From Gemmatimonadota bacterium (GTDB taxonomy: Bacteria; GCA-2686955): a stretch of 64,000 bases of DNA. Positions 1 to 9,580 of this stretch are shown here, one piece after another. The translations under genes and the position numbers were made by a program. The notes beneath the pieces are model-generated. The model saw nothing but the letters and a program-made list of their open reading frames with translations, was not told where the DNA came from and ran no database searches. How positions within the stretch are numbered: position 1 is the first letter of the stretch; each line of letters begins with the position of its first letter. Location: assembly GCA_002686955.1 (NCBI GenBank), contig NYZA01000120.1, positions 1-64,000 on the forward strand, given 5' to 3'.

Positions 1-38
1 CTCGGCCGGGGGGATCGGTTGGGCGTCACGCGCTCACT

Positions 39-755
39 CTAGTAGGCCGCGCGACGCCGAAGGACGGCCGGAATCGTGGCGGCCAAGATTCGCAGGTCGG
101 TTCCGAGGTCGCGAATGGCGATGTAGCGCAGATCGTGTGCAACTCGGGCATCGAATCCCTCTTCGCGCGCGCGAGCTATCTGCCACGCCCCGGTCACCCC
201 GGGCGGAACCCGCAGCCGCGCTCGTTGCCACGGCGCGTAACTGCTGGCGGGGAATGAGGTGGGTCGCGGACCGACCACTTTCATGTCGCCCATCAGCACA
301 TTGACGAAGTTTGGGATCTCATCGATCGCGAAGCGCCGTAGGATCCGCCCGACGCCGGTGATGCGCGGATCGTCCGGCACCTTGAAGTCGGGCCAGGCCA
401 CGAGGCTCAGATGGGCGAGCGCGGGTTTCGTCCTTTCCGCCTCGGGAACCATCGTTCTGAATTTCCACAACTTGAAGCGCCGGCCACCGAGGCCGGTCCG
501 CCATTGCCGGAAGAGGATCGGCGCTCTAGGGGCCTCCGCCTTGATCGCCAACGCGATGGCAAGCAAAAGGGGCGCAGTGGAGATCAGGACCGTCACGGCG
601 AAAACCCGATCCAGCCAGAATGAGCGGCGGTCCAGGTCTTCGGCTCGAGGGCTCCAATCCTTCGCAGCCGACACCACCTGCAGAACGTCGCCGATCTTCC
701 GCGCAGAGTCTTGTCGCGTTTCGTCCGAGGGCAGAACCGAAAACTGCATGCCCAA
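39..755 (-). CDS. Bacterial sugar transferase (undecaprenyl-phosphate glycosyl-1-phosphate transferase family)
   Basis: ILFRQWRTGLGGRRFKLWKFRTM, RRFAIDEIPNFVNVLMGDMKVVGPRP and GVTGAWQI motifs of the family. Confidence 0.9.
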   Translation of the reverse strand: MGMQFSVLPSDETRQDSARKIGDVLQVVSAAKDWSPRAEDLDRRSFWLDRVFAVTVLISTAPLLLAIALAIKAEAPRAPILFRQWRTGLGGRRFKLWKFRTMVPEAERTKPALAHLSLVAWPDFKVPDDPRITGVGRILRRFAIDEIPNFVNVLMGDMKVVGPRPTSFPASSYAPWQRARLRVPPGVTGAWQIARAREEGFDARVAHDLRYIAIRDLGTDLRILAATIPAVLRRRAAY

Positions 756-773
756 TCCTAACTAGGTCTGAGG

Positions 774-1859
774 CTATCCATGCTTGCGCTCGAATTCTTG
801 CATGAACGCGACCAAGGTCTCGACCCCAGAACGCGGCATCGCATTGTAGATCGAGGCGCGAATTCCTCCTACCGATCGATGTCCTTTGAGGTTCGTCATT
901 CCTTCGGCTGATGCTTCGGCAACGAACCGCCGCTCCAGTTCCTCGGTCGGCAGGCGGAAAGGAATGTTCATCAGAGAGCGACTCTCCCTCCGCGCGGTTC
1001 CTCGATAGAAAGCCTCTTGGTCGAGAATGTCGTAAATGAACCCGGCCTTCTCCTCATTGGCCCTCTGCATCGAATCGAGTCCACCTTGGCCTTCCACCCA
1101 GCGGGCGACGAGTCCCACGATATAGATCGCCCAGCAGGCCGGAGTATTGTACAGGGAGCCCTTTTCGGCATGGGTTCGATACCGGAGCATCGAGCCGATC
1201 GTCTTGGGGGCTCTGTCCTGCACGTCCTTCCTTATGACCACAAGCGATACTCCCGCCGGTCCCAAGTTCTTCTGCGCACCAGCGTAGATCAGTCCGAATC
1301 TGGTCATGTCAATCGGCTTCGACATGATATCGGACGAGACATCGGCGACCAACGGAACAGAGCCGGTCTCCGGAATGTAGTCCCATTCCGTTCCGTAAAT
1401 AGTGTTGTTCGTGGTGATATGTATGTAGTCGGCTGAGGGATCGAGATCGAGCTCGTTCTGGCGAGGAATTCGAGTATAGGATTCCTCTCGGGAGCTGCCC
1501 GCGATACGAACCTCCCCGACCTTACCGGCCTCCGCGATTGCCTTGGCCGACCAGGCGCCGGTGTCGACATAGTCCGCCCGTCGAGCCTGGAACATCAGAT
1601 TCATCGGCACCATCGAGAATTGTAGGCTCGCACCTCCTTGTAAGAAGAGAATGTCGTGCTCGTCCTCTGCTTGGAGCAAGCGCCGAAGTGTCGCTACAGC
1701 TCCCAGGTGAATCTCGTCGTATGCTGGTGAGCGGTGGCTCATTTCCATGACACTCATTCCGGTGCCCTGGTAGTCCACGAGATCTCGCCGGGCCTCCTCG
1801 AGAACAGATAGAGGCAGAATCGCGGGGCCGGCGCTGAAATTGATGGCGCGCTTTGTCAT
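774..1859 (-). CDS. serC: Phosphoserine aminotransferase
   Basis: NFSAGPAILPLSVLEEA, GAQKNLGPAGVSLVVIRKD, GGIRASIYNAMP; adjacent to serA. Confidence 0.95.
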   Translation of the reverse strand: MTKRAINFSAGPAILPLSVLEEARRDLVDYQGTGMSVMEMSHRSPAYDEIHLGAVATLRRLLQAEDEHDILFLQGGASLQFSMVPMNLMFQARRADYVDTGAWSAKAIAEAGKVGEVRIAGSSREESYTRIPRQNELDLDPSADYIHITTNNTIYGTEWDYIPETGSVPLVADVSSDIMSKPIDMTRFGLIYAGAQKNLGPAGVSLVVIRKDVQDRAPKTIGSMLRYRTHAEKGSLYNTPACWAIYIVGLVARWVEGQGGLDSMQRANEEKAGFIYDILDQEAFYRGTARRESRSLMNIPFRLPTEELERRFVAEASAEGMTNLKGHRSVGGIRASIYNAMPRSGVETLVAFMQEFERKHG

Positions 1860-1878
1860 TGCTTGTTTCTCCAGTCAC

Positions 1879-3087
1879 TCAGTTATCGAGTGCGTGCACT
1901 TCGACCGCGAGCACATGCTCACTCGCGCGGATCTCCTTCAAGGTTTCGGTCTCGGGATCGCGATCGAGCTCGATGCGCGCTACCGCCGCCTCGCCGCCCA
2001 AGAAGACGACGTTTTCCATCTGCTGAACGTTGATCCGCGCGGCACGGAGCCGATCGAGCACATTTGCCAGAACACCGACTCGATCACGGTGACGAATCAC
2101 GATCACATGTGAAGCCGCTGTTCGGCTGGCGAGATTCACGCAGTTGGGTACATCGCTCTCTTCGATCATAGTCTTCACGATTCGCACCGTTTCGGCAGCG
2201 ACGGCATCCTGGGCCTGGATGGTGGAGGCCCCAATGTGGTGACTCCCCTGCACGCCGGGAAGACGAAAGAGAGAGGAGTCGATTTCGCCGGTCTTGGCGG
2301 ACGGCTCACCCGTGAAAACATCGAGCGCGGCCCGCAGGCGCCCAGATCGCAGATGGCGCTCCAGTGAGGGTTGATCCAGAAGCTCTGCACGTGCCGTGTT
2401 GATAACGAGGGCGCCGTGCGGGAGCGCGCCGAGAACCCTGTCGTCGATCAGGCCGCGCGTCTCATCGTTCAATGCGAGATGGATGCTCATGATATCGCAT
2501 TGTCCAGCAACCTCTTCGGGCGAGCTCGCTCTCATCACACCGCACCTCTCGGCCTCCTCCGACGTCAGGGACCGGCTCCATGCTACGACGTTCATTTCGA
2601 AAGCCTTGGCGCGGGGGATCATCTCGCTCCCGATATTGCCGAGCCCGACGAGACCCAAGGTTTTGCCTTTGATCCCCGCTGCCTTCGCGAACTCCTTCTT
2701 GTTCCAGCGCCCTTTGCGGAGCTCGAGCGCACCATCAACCAATCGTCGATCGGTCGACAACAGGTGGGCGAAGGCTAGCTCGGCGACCGCGACCGCATTC
2801 CTCCCCGGGCAGTTCGCCACATAGATTCCTCGGGCGGAGGCCGCCGAGACATCGATGTTGTTGAAGCCCGCACCGGCCCGGATGATCAGGCCAAGTTTCG
2901 GCGCGCAGTCCAAATGGGCTTCCTCCACGCGCGTGCTGCGCACGATGAGCACCTCGGGATTCTCGCCCGCCAGCGCTTCTTTGAGAGGTTCGCCGTTGAG
3001 CTCCGGATCACAGGTCAGGTCGCAGCCGAGCGCGCGCATTGCTTCGAGCCCGGTCTCGGGAAACTTGTCCGCCAAGAGGATTCTCAT
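1879..3087 (-). CDS. serA: D-3-phosphoglycerate dehydrogenase with C-terminal ACT-like domain
   Basis: LIIRAGAGFNNIDVSAASARGIYVANCPG, GLVGLGNIG, C-terminal ACT-like segment. Confidence 0.95.
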   Translation of the reverse strand: MRILLADKFPETGLEAMRALGCDLTCDPELNGEPLKEALAGENPEVLIVRSTRVEEAHLDCAPKLGLIIRAGAGFNNIDVSAASARGIYVANCPGRNAVAVAELAFAHLLSTDRRLVDGALELRKGRWNKKEFAKAAGIKGKTLGLVGLGNIGSEMIPRAKAFEMNVVAWSRSLTSEEAERCGVMRASSPEEVAGQCDIMSIHLALNDETRGLIDDRVLGALPHGALVINTARAELLDQPSLERHLRSGRLRAALDVFTGEPSAKTGEIDSSLFRLPGVQGSHHIGASTIQAQDAVAAETVRIVKTMIEESDVPNCVNLASRTAASHVIVIRHRDRVGVLANVLDRLRAARINVQQMENVVFLGGEAAVARIELDRDPETETLKEIRASEHVLAVEVHALDN

Positions 3088-3131
3088 GCTCGTCCTTTCA
3101 GGCCGTCTCGGCCCGACTCATGTCTTTTCTT

Positions 3132-4361
3132 TCAAAACAGGTGGATGACCAATCCCGATCGGAGCTTGGGTTCGAACCACGTCGATTTCGGGGGAAGGAC
3201 CCTGCCCGCGTCGGCGACCGCCATCAGTTGGTCGACGCTGAGTGGATGGAGCGAGAATGCAATCCCCGACCCACGGCGGTCCACCCTTCTCTGAAGCTCG
3301 GTCGTTCCCCGAATCCCTCCGACGAATTCGATCCGTTTCGATGTGCGAGGGTCGGAGATGCCCAGCAGAGGCCCCAGTACGGTGGATTGGAGGATCGCGG
3401 CATCGAGCGAGGCGACAGGGTCGGGGTCGGCCAATGCGGACCTTGGCGCGCGCAGACCGTACCAACGGCCCCCCAAATAGGCGGAGAAGTGTCCGCGTCG
3501 GGGTGGGATCGACGCCGCGTCTTCGACGATCTCGAACACTGCGTCCAGATTCGAAAGCAGTTCGTCGGTGGTGTGCTCGGCCAGGTCGTGAACGATTCGA
3601 TTGTAGGCCAGGATTCGCAGCTGATCCGCCGGGAAGAGAACGGCAAGAAAGCGATCGTACTCGCCGCCCTTTCCGCCGGCCTCCTGGACATCACGAAGCA
3701 CAGCTCTCGCGCGGCTCGCCGAGGCCGCACGATGGTGGCCATCCGCCACGTACAGAGAGGGGACCAGCTCGAACGCCCGCTCGAATGGACTGGAGTCGAC
3801 GACCCGCCAGACCGCATGGGCGATGCCGTCGGGGGCCATGAAATCGTAGACCGGCTCGGTGGACTCGATCACTTCTCTCACCATTCGGTCGACCGTGGGC
3901 TCACCGCGGTAGGTGAGGAATACCGGCCCCGCATGCGCGCGTAGCGAGAGTAGGTGCTTGGTGCGATCGTTTTCTTTCTCGGGTCGCGTCGTCTCATGCT
4001 TCTTGATCGTATCGGCGTCGTACTCGTCCACCGAGCAGCAGCCGACCACACCGACCTGGGTGTGCGCGCCCATCTTCTGGCGATAGAGGTAGAGCGCCGG
4101 TTCATCGTCCTGGACGAGTACTCGCGAGGCGATCAATCGATCCAGGTTCGTGCGCCCTTGTTGGTAGACGGACTCGTCGTACGGATCGGTTCCTTCCTCG
4201 AGGTCTATTTCGGGGCGAACGACGCGGAGGAAGCTCCGATCGTTCCCCGCGGCCAGGGCGCGAGCCTCTTCTGTGTCAACGACATCGTAGGGAACGCTCG
4301 CCACGCTCGCCGCTTGCGCGGGATCGGGGCGGACGGCTGCGAAGGGGCGAAGGATGGCCAT
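3132..4361 (-). CDS. DUF1015 family protein
   Basis: Start at MAILRPFAAVRP (internal Met of the 509-aa ORF); VPYDVV, YVADGHHRAASA and serA/serC linkage typical of DUF1015. Confidence 0.85.
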   Translation of the reverse strand: MAILRPFAAVRPDPAQAASVASVPYDVVDTEEARALAAGNDRSFLRVVRPEIDLEEGTDPYDESVYQQGRTNLDRLIASRVLVQDDEPALYLYRQKMGAHTQVGVVGCCSVDEYDADTIKKHETTRPEKENDRTKHLLSLRAHAGPVFLTYRGEPTVDRMVREVIESTEPVYDFMAPDGIAHAVWRVVDSSPFERAFELVPSLYVADGHHRAASASRARAVLRDVQEAGGKGGEYDRFLAVLFPADQLRILAYNRIVHDLAEHTTDELLSNLDAVFEIVEDAASIPPRRGHFSAYLGGRWYGLRAPRSALADPDPVASLDAAILQSTVLGPLLGISDPRTSKRIEFVGGIRGTTELQRRVDRRGSGIAFSLHPLSVDQLMAVADAGRVLPPKSTWFEPKLRSGLVIHLF

Positions 4362-4459
4362 GGGCGAATACTCCTGTCGTCGCGACGATCTGGGTTGGAG
4401 GAGCCTTCTCGGGGATCGTATCCCCAGGGAACTCGAATCGACCGTACACAACAAAGAGC

Positions 4460-4481
4460 CCGCGAAGAAACAACTTCGCGG
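4460..4481 (-). terminator. Candidate intrinsic terminator of the downstream-facing lipoprotein gene
   Basis: 8-bp perfect stem CCGCGAAG/CTTCGCGG, 6-nt loop; on the minus strand followed by GCTCTTTGTTGTG. Confidence 0.55.
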
Positions 4482-4509
4482 ACCCTCGGCTCGGTCTTCC
4501 TCGCGAGCT

Positions 4510-5340
4510 TTATGGCTCGACGTGGTACGGCATGCCCCATGCGGCAGCGGAGTACGGGGACGTTTCGTCCGTGATCGCTTCGTGGTCGAAGAGATCGACA
4601 TAGGTGAAATAGCGCCCTGCTTCGTCGGGCGCGTTGTAGACGTTTCGGAGCTCGGTCGCATTGACCGGATCGAGCAGTCTTTGCGAGAGCGGTGTCACAT
4701 CTGCGGTGAGCTGGTGGATCACTCCGACTACGTCGGAATCGTTGGCCTCGACCGTGACCGTGATCTCCTCGCCGGGGGCGAAAGTAAGGACCCCGACATC
4801 ATGGAGCGCATCCAGATCGTCGAAGACCACAGTGTGGTCGCCCCACATGACCGTCACCCGAACGATCTCGGTCTCCCCATCTTCCGATCGCCCCTCGTAG
4901 ATCGAAACTTGATCCAGGTTCCACTTGCCGCCGGCGTTTTCTCTGGCGACGACATTGCGCGACGCGACGTCGTTCGAAATCGATTTGTTGTAGGTCGATC
5001 CATCATCGAGGACGACCTCGAGCTCGCCCGAGGCGGTCCTGAGCACCTCGGCATCGGCGCGATCCCCCTCCCTTTGAATGGAATAGTCCGTATCGACATC
5101 ATCGTAGTTTCGCCCGAAAGACGCGATGCCCTCGGTTGAAATTGCGAGGTCCGGGCTCTGCTCCGCGTCCCAGCTCAGCGCGACACCGGACCCACCGTCG
5201 TCGTTGATGCCGTTGCGAACCAGGTCGTCGATCGAATCGCCCAGCAGGCCCTCCCCGCAGCCCGCGAGAATCAGGCCCGCGGCCAAGGTTGTGCTCGTTG
5301 CTCCGGTAGCTCGTCTCATGTTCTTCCTCGATTCAGTCAT
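4510..5340 (-). CDS. Putative lipoprotein of unknown function
   Basis: N-terminal signal with lipobox LILAGC; no recognised domain. Confidence 0.7.
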   Translation of the reverse strand: MTESRKNMRRATGATSTTLAAGLILAGCGEGLLGDSIDDLVRNGINDDGGSGVALSWDAEQSPDLAISTEGIASFGRNYDDVDTDYSIQREGDRADAEVLRTASGELEVVLDDGSTYNKSISNDVASRNVVARENAGGKWNLDQVSIYEGRSEDGETEIVRVTVMWGDHTVVFDDLDALHDVGVLTFAPGEEITVTVEANDSDVVGVIHQLTADVTPLSQRLLDPVNATELRNVYNAPDEAGRYFTYVDLFDHEAITDETSPYSAAAWGMPYHVEP

Positions 5341-5580
5341 GCGTTTCGCGCCACCGTCGATCGCCGGCTGATGGGCGGTGGCGAGAACTGCGCGTTGATG
5401 TTAAGCCGACTTGGGCCGACCGAGGGTCCACCTTGTGCAGGGAATGTGCCAACATGCTACTCGTTGATAGACAACGGCTAAAGGTCTGCAACCCGGCGTG
5501 CCTGCCCTCTCTGAAGGACGCCGGTGCTCTGTTTTCGGTCGCTGTTTTCCGGATCAACCGGATGGCGATCAAGGAAAGGG

Positions 5581-5609
5581 TTGACTTGGGTAGAGGCCCT
5601 GCTTATGAT
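5581..5609 (+). promoter_or_regulatory. Sigma70-type promoter of the cytochrome oxidase operon
   Basis: TTGACT (5581-5586), 17-nt spacer, TATGAT (5604-5609). Confidence 0.7.
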
Positions 5610-5616
5610 GCTGGTC

Positions 5617-5645
5617 ATTGATTCGCATCATTGATCATCATCAAT
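5617..5645. promoter_or_regulatory. Two abutting FNR/CRP-family palindromes
   Basis: TTGATTCGCATCAT (5618-5631) and TTGATCATCATCAA (5631-5644); the second is an exact TTGAT-N4-ATCAA. Confidence 0.7.
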
Positions 5646-5701
5646 CCTATCGGCTCGCCGGTGCTCACTGACGGCTCGTGACGAGCCTCCAGGAAGGTCA
5701 G

Positions 5702-6379
5702 ATGCTCGACTTCTTGCCTGAGAACATCTCCAGCTTTGGTGGAGAGATCGATGGAGTGATCACCTACATCTGGCGGATCATCCTCGCCTGGCTCGTCGCC
5801 ACCGAGGCGGTCTTGGTCTACCTGCTCGTCCGGTATCGTCGGCGAGAGGGGAGGCGCGCCGCATGGCTGCCGGCGACCACCTGGCGAGCCAAAGCATGGA
5901 TATTGGTTCCCGCCGTGTTCGTGACGATCTGTGACATCGGGATCGAGGCGCGGAGTGCTCCAGTGTGGGATGAAGTGAAGCTGGAGCTGCCGGAACCAGA
6001 TCTGCTCATTCGCGTCACTGGTCGCCAGTTCGTCTGGACCTTCACCTACGCCGGTCCTGATGGAGAGCTCGATACGGCCGACGACTTCGAAGCGATCACC
6101 GATCTCTATGTTCCGCGCGACCGAGTCGTTCGGTTTCAACTCGAGTCGGCCGATGTATTGCACTCCTTCTGGGTACCGGTCTTGCGTCTGAAGCAAGATG
6201 CAGTGCCGGGGCGCAGCATACCGGGCTGGTTCGAGGCGACCGCCGACGGTCGATACGAGATCGCTTGCGCCGAGCTTTGCGGAGCATCTCATACGGCGAT
6301 GCGGGGACGACTCACGGTTCAACCGCCTGAAATCTTCGATGCATGGTCTTCGACGATGGCCGAGCAACAGTCCCTTTAG
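5702..6379 (+). CDS. coxB: Cytochrome c oxidase subunit II
   Basis: CuA motif CAELCGASHTAM, ADVLHSFWVP; AGGAAGG SD 5691-5697 before ATG 5702 (alternative GTG 5678). Confidence 0.9.
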   Translation: MLDFLPENISSFGGEIDGVITYIWRIILAWLVATEAVLVYLLVRYRRREGRRAAWLPATTWRAKAWILVPAVFVTICDIGIEARSAPVWDEVKLELPEPDLLIRVTGRQFVWTFTYAGPDGELDTADDFEAITDLYVPRDRVVRFQLESADVLHSFWVPVLRLKQDAVPGRSIPGWFEATADGRYEIACAELCGASHTAMRGRLTVQPPEIFDAWSSTMAEQQSL

Positions 6380-6392
6380 GAGACGCGAGACG

Positions 6393-8099
6393 ATGAGCCA
6401 CGGCGAACCCGAGAGCTTCGTTCGAAAATACATATTCAGCGTCGATCACAAGGTGATCGCAAAGCAGTATATGATCACGGGGCTGTTCATGGCACTGCTC
6501 GGCGGCTTTCTGGCATATGCGCTTCGAAGCCAGCTCGCCTGGCCGGGGGACTCGATCGTTGGGCTGGGAGTGATCGCCCCCCATGCGTACAATTCAGTAG
6601 TCACCTTGCACGGCACCATCATGGTCTTTTGGGTGGCGATGCCGATTCTTGTCGCCGGGTTCGGAAATCTCTTGGTGCCCTTGATGGTGGGTGCGGAAGA
6701 TATGGCCTTCCCCCGCCTCAACATGCTCTCCTACTGGGTCTTTTTTCTCAGCACAATTGTAATCATCGCGTCGTTCTTCGTGCCTGGGGGCGCCGCAGGC
6801 GGAGGTTGGACCGCCTATCCGCCTCTGAGCGGAACGGTACACGCATCAGGCGTCAACTGGGGCATGAACCTGTGGATTCTCGCGGTCGCGCTCGAATTCG
6901 TCGCTTTTCTCATCGGCGGAATCAACATCATTACCACCGGGATCAACATGCGGGTGCCCGGCATGTCGATGTGGGACCTGCCGCTCTTTGTATGGGAAGA
7001 GCTCATAGCAAGCATCGTTTTTTTGCTGGCGGTGGGACCGTTGATCGCAGGTGCGGTTATGTTGTTGCTGGATCGATCCTTCGGCACAGGCTTCTACGCG
7101 CCCTCGGCAGGCGGAGATCCGCTGCTATTCCAGCACCTATTCTGGTTCTTTGGACATCCCGAAGTTTACGTACTGCTGCTTCCCGCGCTCGGCATAATGG
7201 GTGAGGTGCTGTGTGCATTCTCGCGAAAAACGATCTTCGGCTATCGCACGATCGTATGGTCGGTGATCAGTGCGGGCCTGCTCAGCTTCGTCGTATGGGC
7301 GCATCACCAGTTCGTCAGCGGTCTCGATCCACGTCTAGCGTTCCCTTTCAGTGTGACGACGATTCTGATCTCTGTGCCCTTTGCTGTTCACCTCTTCGCT
7401 TTCATAGCAACACTGTACAAGGCATCCATCCGGTTTACCGTCGCGATGGCGTTCACGCTGGCGATGATTGCACTGTTCATGATCGGCGGCGTGACCGGAG
7501 TCATCAATGGATCCGCCGCCGCGGATATCTTCATTCACGACACATATTTCGTCGTCGCTCATTTCCACTACACCCTGGTGCCGATCGTCTTTTTCGCGAC
7601 CTTCTCCGGCATCTACTTCTGGTATCCGAAGCTCTTTGGGCGACTCATGAACGAGGGATTGGGCTGGGTCCATTTTGCCGGCACCTTCTTCTTTTTCAAT
7701 TTGACCTTCATTCCGCAATTCGCGCTCGGCTTGATGGGGCATCACAGGAGGATCGCCAATCCACAGATCTTCGAGTTCCTGCGGGACGGGCAAGGGCTGC
7801 AAGTTCTCTCGACCATTGGAGTGATCGGCTTGCTGGCTGCACAGGTGCCCTTTGTCTACAATTTCTTCGCCAGCATGGTTCGGGGGAAACCGGCCGGCCG
7901 GAATCCCTGGGAGGCGACTACCCTGGAGTGGGCAACCGCGTCTCCGCCGCCGCATGGGAATTTTGACGAGCCGCAAACCGCATACCGCGGGCCCTACGTC
8001 TACAGTCCGCCAGGCGAGGGGCCTGATTGGATTCCGCAATTCGAGCCACCGGCCGAAGCGCTCGAGCCCGACACCGCAATCTCCGAAACCGCGAGCTGA
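6393..8099 (+). CDS. coxA: Cytochrome c oxidase subunit I
   Basis: HPEVYVLLLPALGI, HHQFVSGL, HDTYFVVAHFHYTL; start MSHGEPESFVRKYIFSVDHK. Confidence 0.97.
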   Translation: MSHGEPESFVRKYIFSVDHKVIAKQYMITGLFMALLGGFLAYALRSQLAWPGDSIVGLGVIAPHAYNSVVTLHGTIMVFWVAMPILVAGFGNLLVPLMVGAEDMAFPRLNMLSYWVFFLSTIVIIASFFVPGGAAGGGWTAYPPLSGTVHASGVNWGMNLWILAVALEFVAFLIGGINIITTGINMRVPGMSMWDLPLFVWEELIASIVFLLAVGPLIAGAVMLLLDRSFGTGFYAPSAGGDPLLFQHLFWFFGHPEVYVLLLPALGIMGEVLCAFSRKTIFGYRTIVWSVISAGLLSFVVWAHHQFVSGLDPRLAFPFSVTTILISVPFAVHLFAFIATLYKASIRFTVAMAFTLAMIALFMIGGVTGVINGSAAADIFIHDTYFVVAHFHYTLVPIVFFATFSGIYFWYPKLFGRLMNEGLGWVHFAGTFFFFNLTFIPQFALGLMGHHRRIANPQIFEFLRDGQGLQVLSTIGVIGLLAAQVPFVYNFFASMVRGKPAGRNPWEATTLEWATASPPPHGNFDEPQTAYRGPYVYSPPGEGPDWIPQFEPPAEALEPDTAISETAS

Positions 8100-8102
8100 A
8101 CC

Positions 8103-8684
8103 GTGACCAATTCAGCGATCATCGAGCAGCCGATGGAAACCGCTACGGAATTGCCGAATTCGCGCATGGCGATCTGGTGGTTTCTCGCCTCGGAAGTCGC
8201 CATCTTTGGTGGACTCATCGTGGCCTATGTTCTCGTGCGCTTGCACCACCCGGAGTGGGGGGAGTACGCGTCGCACACGATCAACGCGGCGGGCGCGATC
8301 AATACGATGGTCTTGCTCACGAGCAGCCTGGCCGTCGTGCTCGCCCACCAAGCCGTGGAAGAGGGGAAATTGGAGAAGGCGTCGAAGCTGCTCCTGACAA
8401 CCGTTGCTTTCGGTTTGGTGTTTCTGGCAATCAAGGCCTACGAGTACACCCACGAGCTTCATGCGGGCTTCACCCCGGTGACCAACCTCTTCTGGTCGTT
8501 CTACTACTTGATGACCGGATTGCACGGCTTGCATGTCGTCGGAGGGATGATTGCCATGATCGCCGTATCTCGGAGTGTGCGGCGAGGAGAGCATAGTGCG
8601 CGGGTCGAATGCGTCGGCATGTATTGGCATCTGGTCGACATCGTCTGGATCTTCCTCTTTCCACTCCTCTATCTGGCCTCGTGA
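8103..8684 (+). CDS. coxC: Cytochrome c oxidase subunit III
   Basis: Multi-TM protein with MTGLHGLHVVGGM and YWHLVDIVWIFLFPLLYL. Confidence 0.9.
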   Translation: MTNSAIIEQPMETATELPNSRMAIWWFLASEVAIFGGLIVAYVLVRLHHPEWGEYASHTINAAGAINTMVLLTSSLAVVLAHQAVEEGKLEKASKLLLTTVAFGLVFLAIKAYEYTHELHAGFTPVTNLFWSFYYLMTGLHGLHVVGGMIAMIAVSRSVRRGEHSARVECVGMYWHLVDIVWIFLFPLLYLAS

Positions 8685-8690
8685 GGACAC

Positions 8691-8987
8691 ATGAGTGAGA
8701 CTACCGAACATCGCTCGAACTACTTCATGGTCTTTGGCATTCTGGTCGCTGCATTGGCGATCTCCTTGGCGCTGGCTGCAGTCTCGACTGGACCGATCGT
8801 GGTCGCGGCGATCTTCGCCATCGCTACAGTGAAAGCCTACTTGGTGCTCACTCACTTCATCCACCTCAATGTCGAACCCCGTTTCATCAAGGTGTTGGTC
8901 ATTGGGCTTCTGGCTGTTCTCACGGTGCTCTACATTGGGCTCGTCCCTGACATAGTATGGGTCTTCGGGCGAATGGAAGGGGCGTGA
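8691..8987 (+). CDS. coxD: Prokaryotic cytochrome c oxidase subunit IV family protein
   Basis: About 98 aa, three hydrophobic segments, VKAYLVLTHFIHL, position after subunit III. Confidence 0.8.
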   Translation: MSETTEHRSNYFMVFGILVAALAISLALAAVSTGPIVVAAIFAIATVKAYLVLTHFIHLNVEPRFIKVLVIGLLAVLTVLYIGLVPDIVWVFGRMEGA

Positions 8988-9580
8988 TGTCCGCGATGGC
9001 TCAGGCAGAGATTTGCTCATCGAGCCGACGGATCGTTTCCAGCGCCGTGCTGGGCACCGTTGTCTTCTTGATATCCGAAGTGATGCTATTCTGCGCGTTG
9101 ATCAGCGCCTATATCGTCCTCCGTGGGCAAAGCGGGATCTGGCCTCCGCTCGATCAGCCACGATTGCCGGCGGTAGCCACTGGGGCCAATACCTGTGTAT
9201 TGATTGCGAGCGGCCTCTTCATGTGGAGGAGTCTTGCCGCAATCGAGAACGCGGACCGCATTCGCTTTCGTCGCGAACTCGTGACCGCGTTCGTGTTGGG
9301 CGCCCTCTTTCTGGTGGGGCAAGGAACCGAGTGGATCTTTCTCGTGCGCTACGGGCTCACAACCACTTCTAGTGTATACGGCGCCTTGTTTTACACAATC
9401 GTCGGCTGCCACGGACTTCATGTCGCCGCTGCGCTGGCCGTACTGGGATTCGTTTTGATCAGGGCAGTCCAAGGGTACTATGAATATGGGCGCCGTGATG
9501 GATTGAGGGCCCTGCGACTCTATTGGACCTTTGTCGTCGGCATCTGGCCACCGCTCTATGGATTGGTGTACTTGTGGTGA
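8987..9580 (+). CDS. Second heme-copper oxidase subunit III-like protein
   Basis: SEVMLFCALISAYIVLR, GCHGLHVAAALAVLGF; ATG overlaps the stop of the previous gene. Confidence 0.8.
   Translation: MSAMAQAEICSSSRRIVSSAVLGTVVFLISEVMLFCALISAYIVLRGQSGIWPPLDQPRLPAVATGANTCVLIASGLFMWRSLAAIENADRIRFRRELVTAFVLGALFLVGQGTEWIFLVRYGLTTTSSVYGALFYTIVGCHGLHVAAALAVLGFVLIRAVQGYYEYGRRDGLRALRLYWTFVVGIWPPLYGLVYLW

Noticed and set aside
3039-3944. 301-aa plus-strand ORF
   Set aside because: Antisense to serA and the DUF1015 gene; no recognisable domain
8112-9020. 302-aa minus-strand ORF
   Set aside because: Antisense to coxC/coxD; hydrophilic D/H/R-rich mirror of membrane-protein codons
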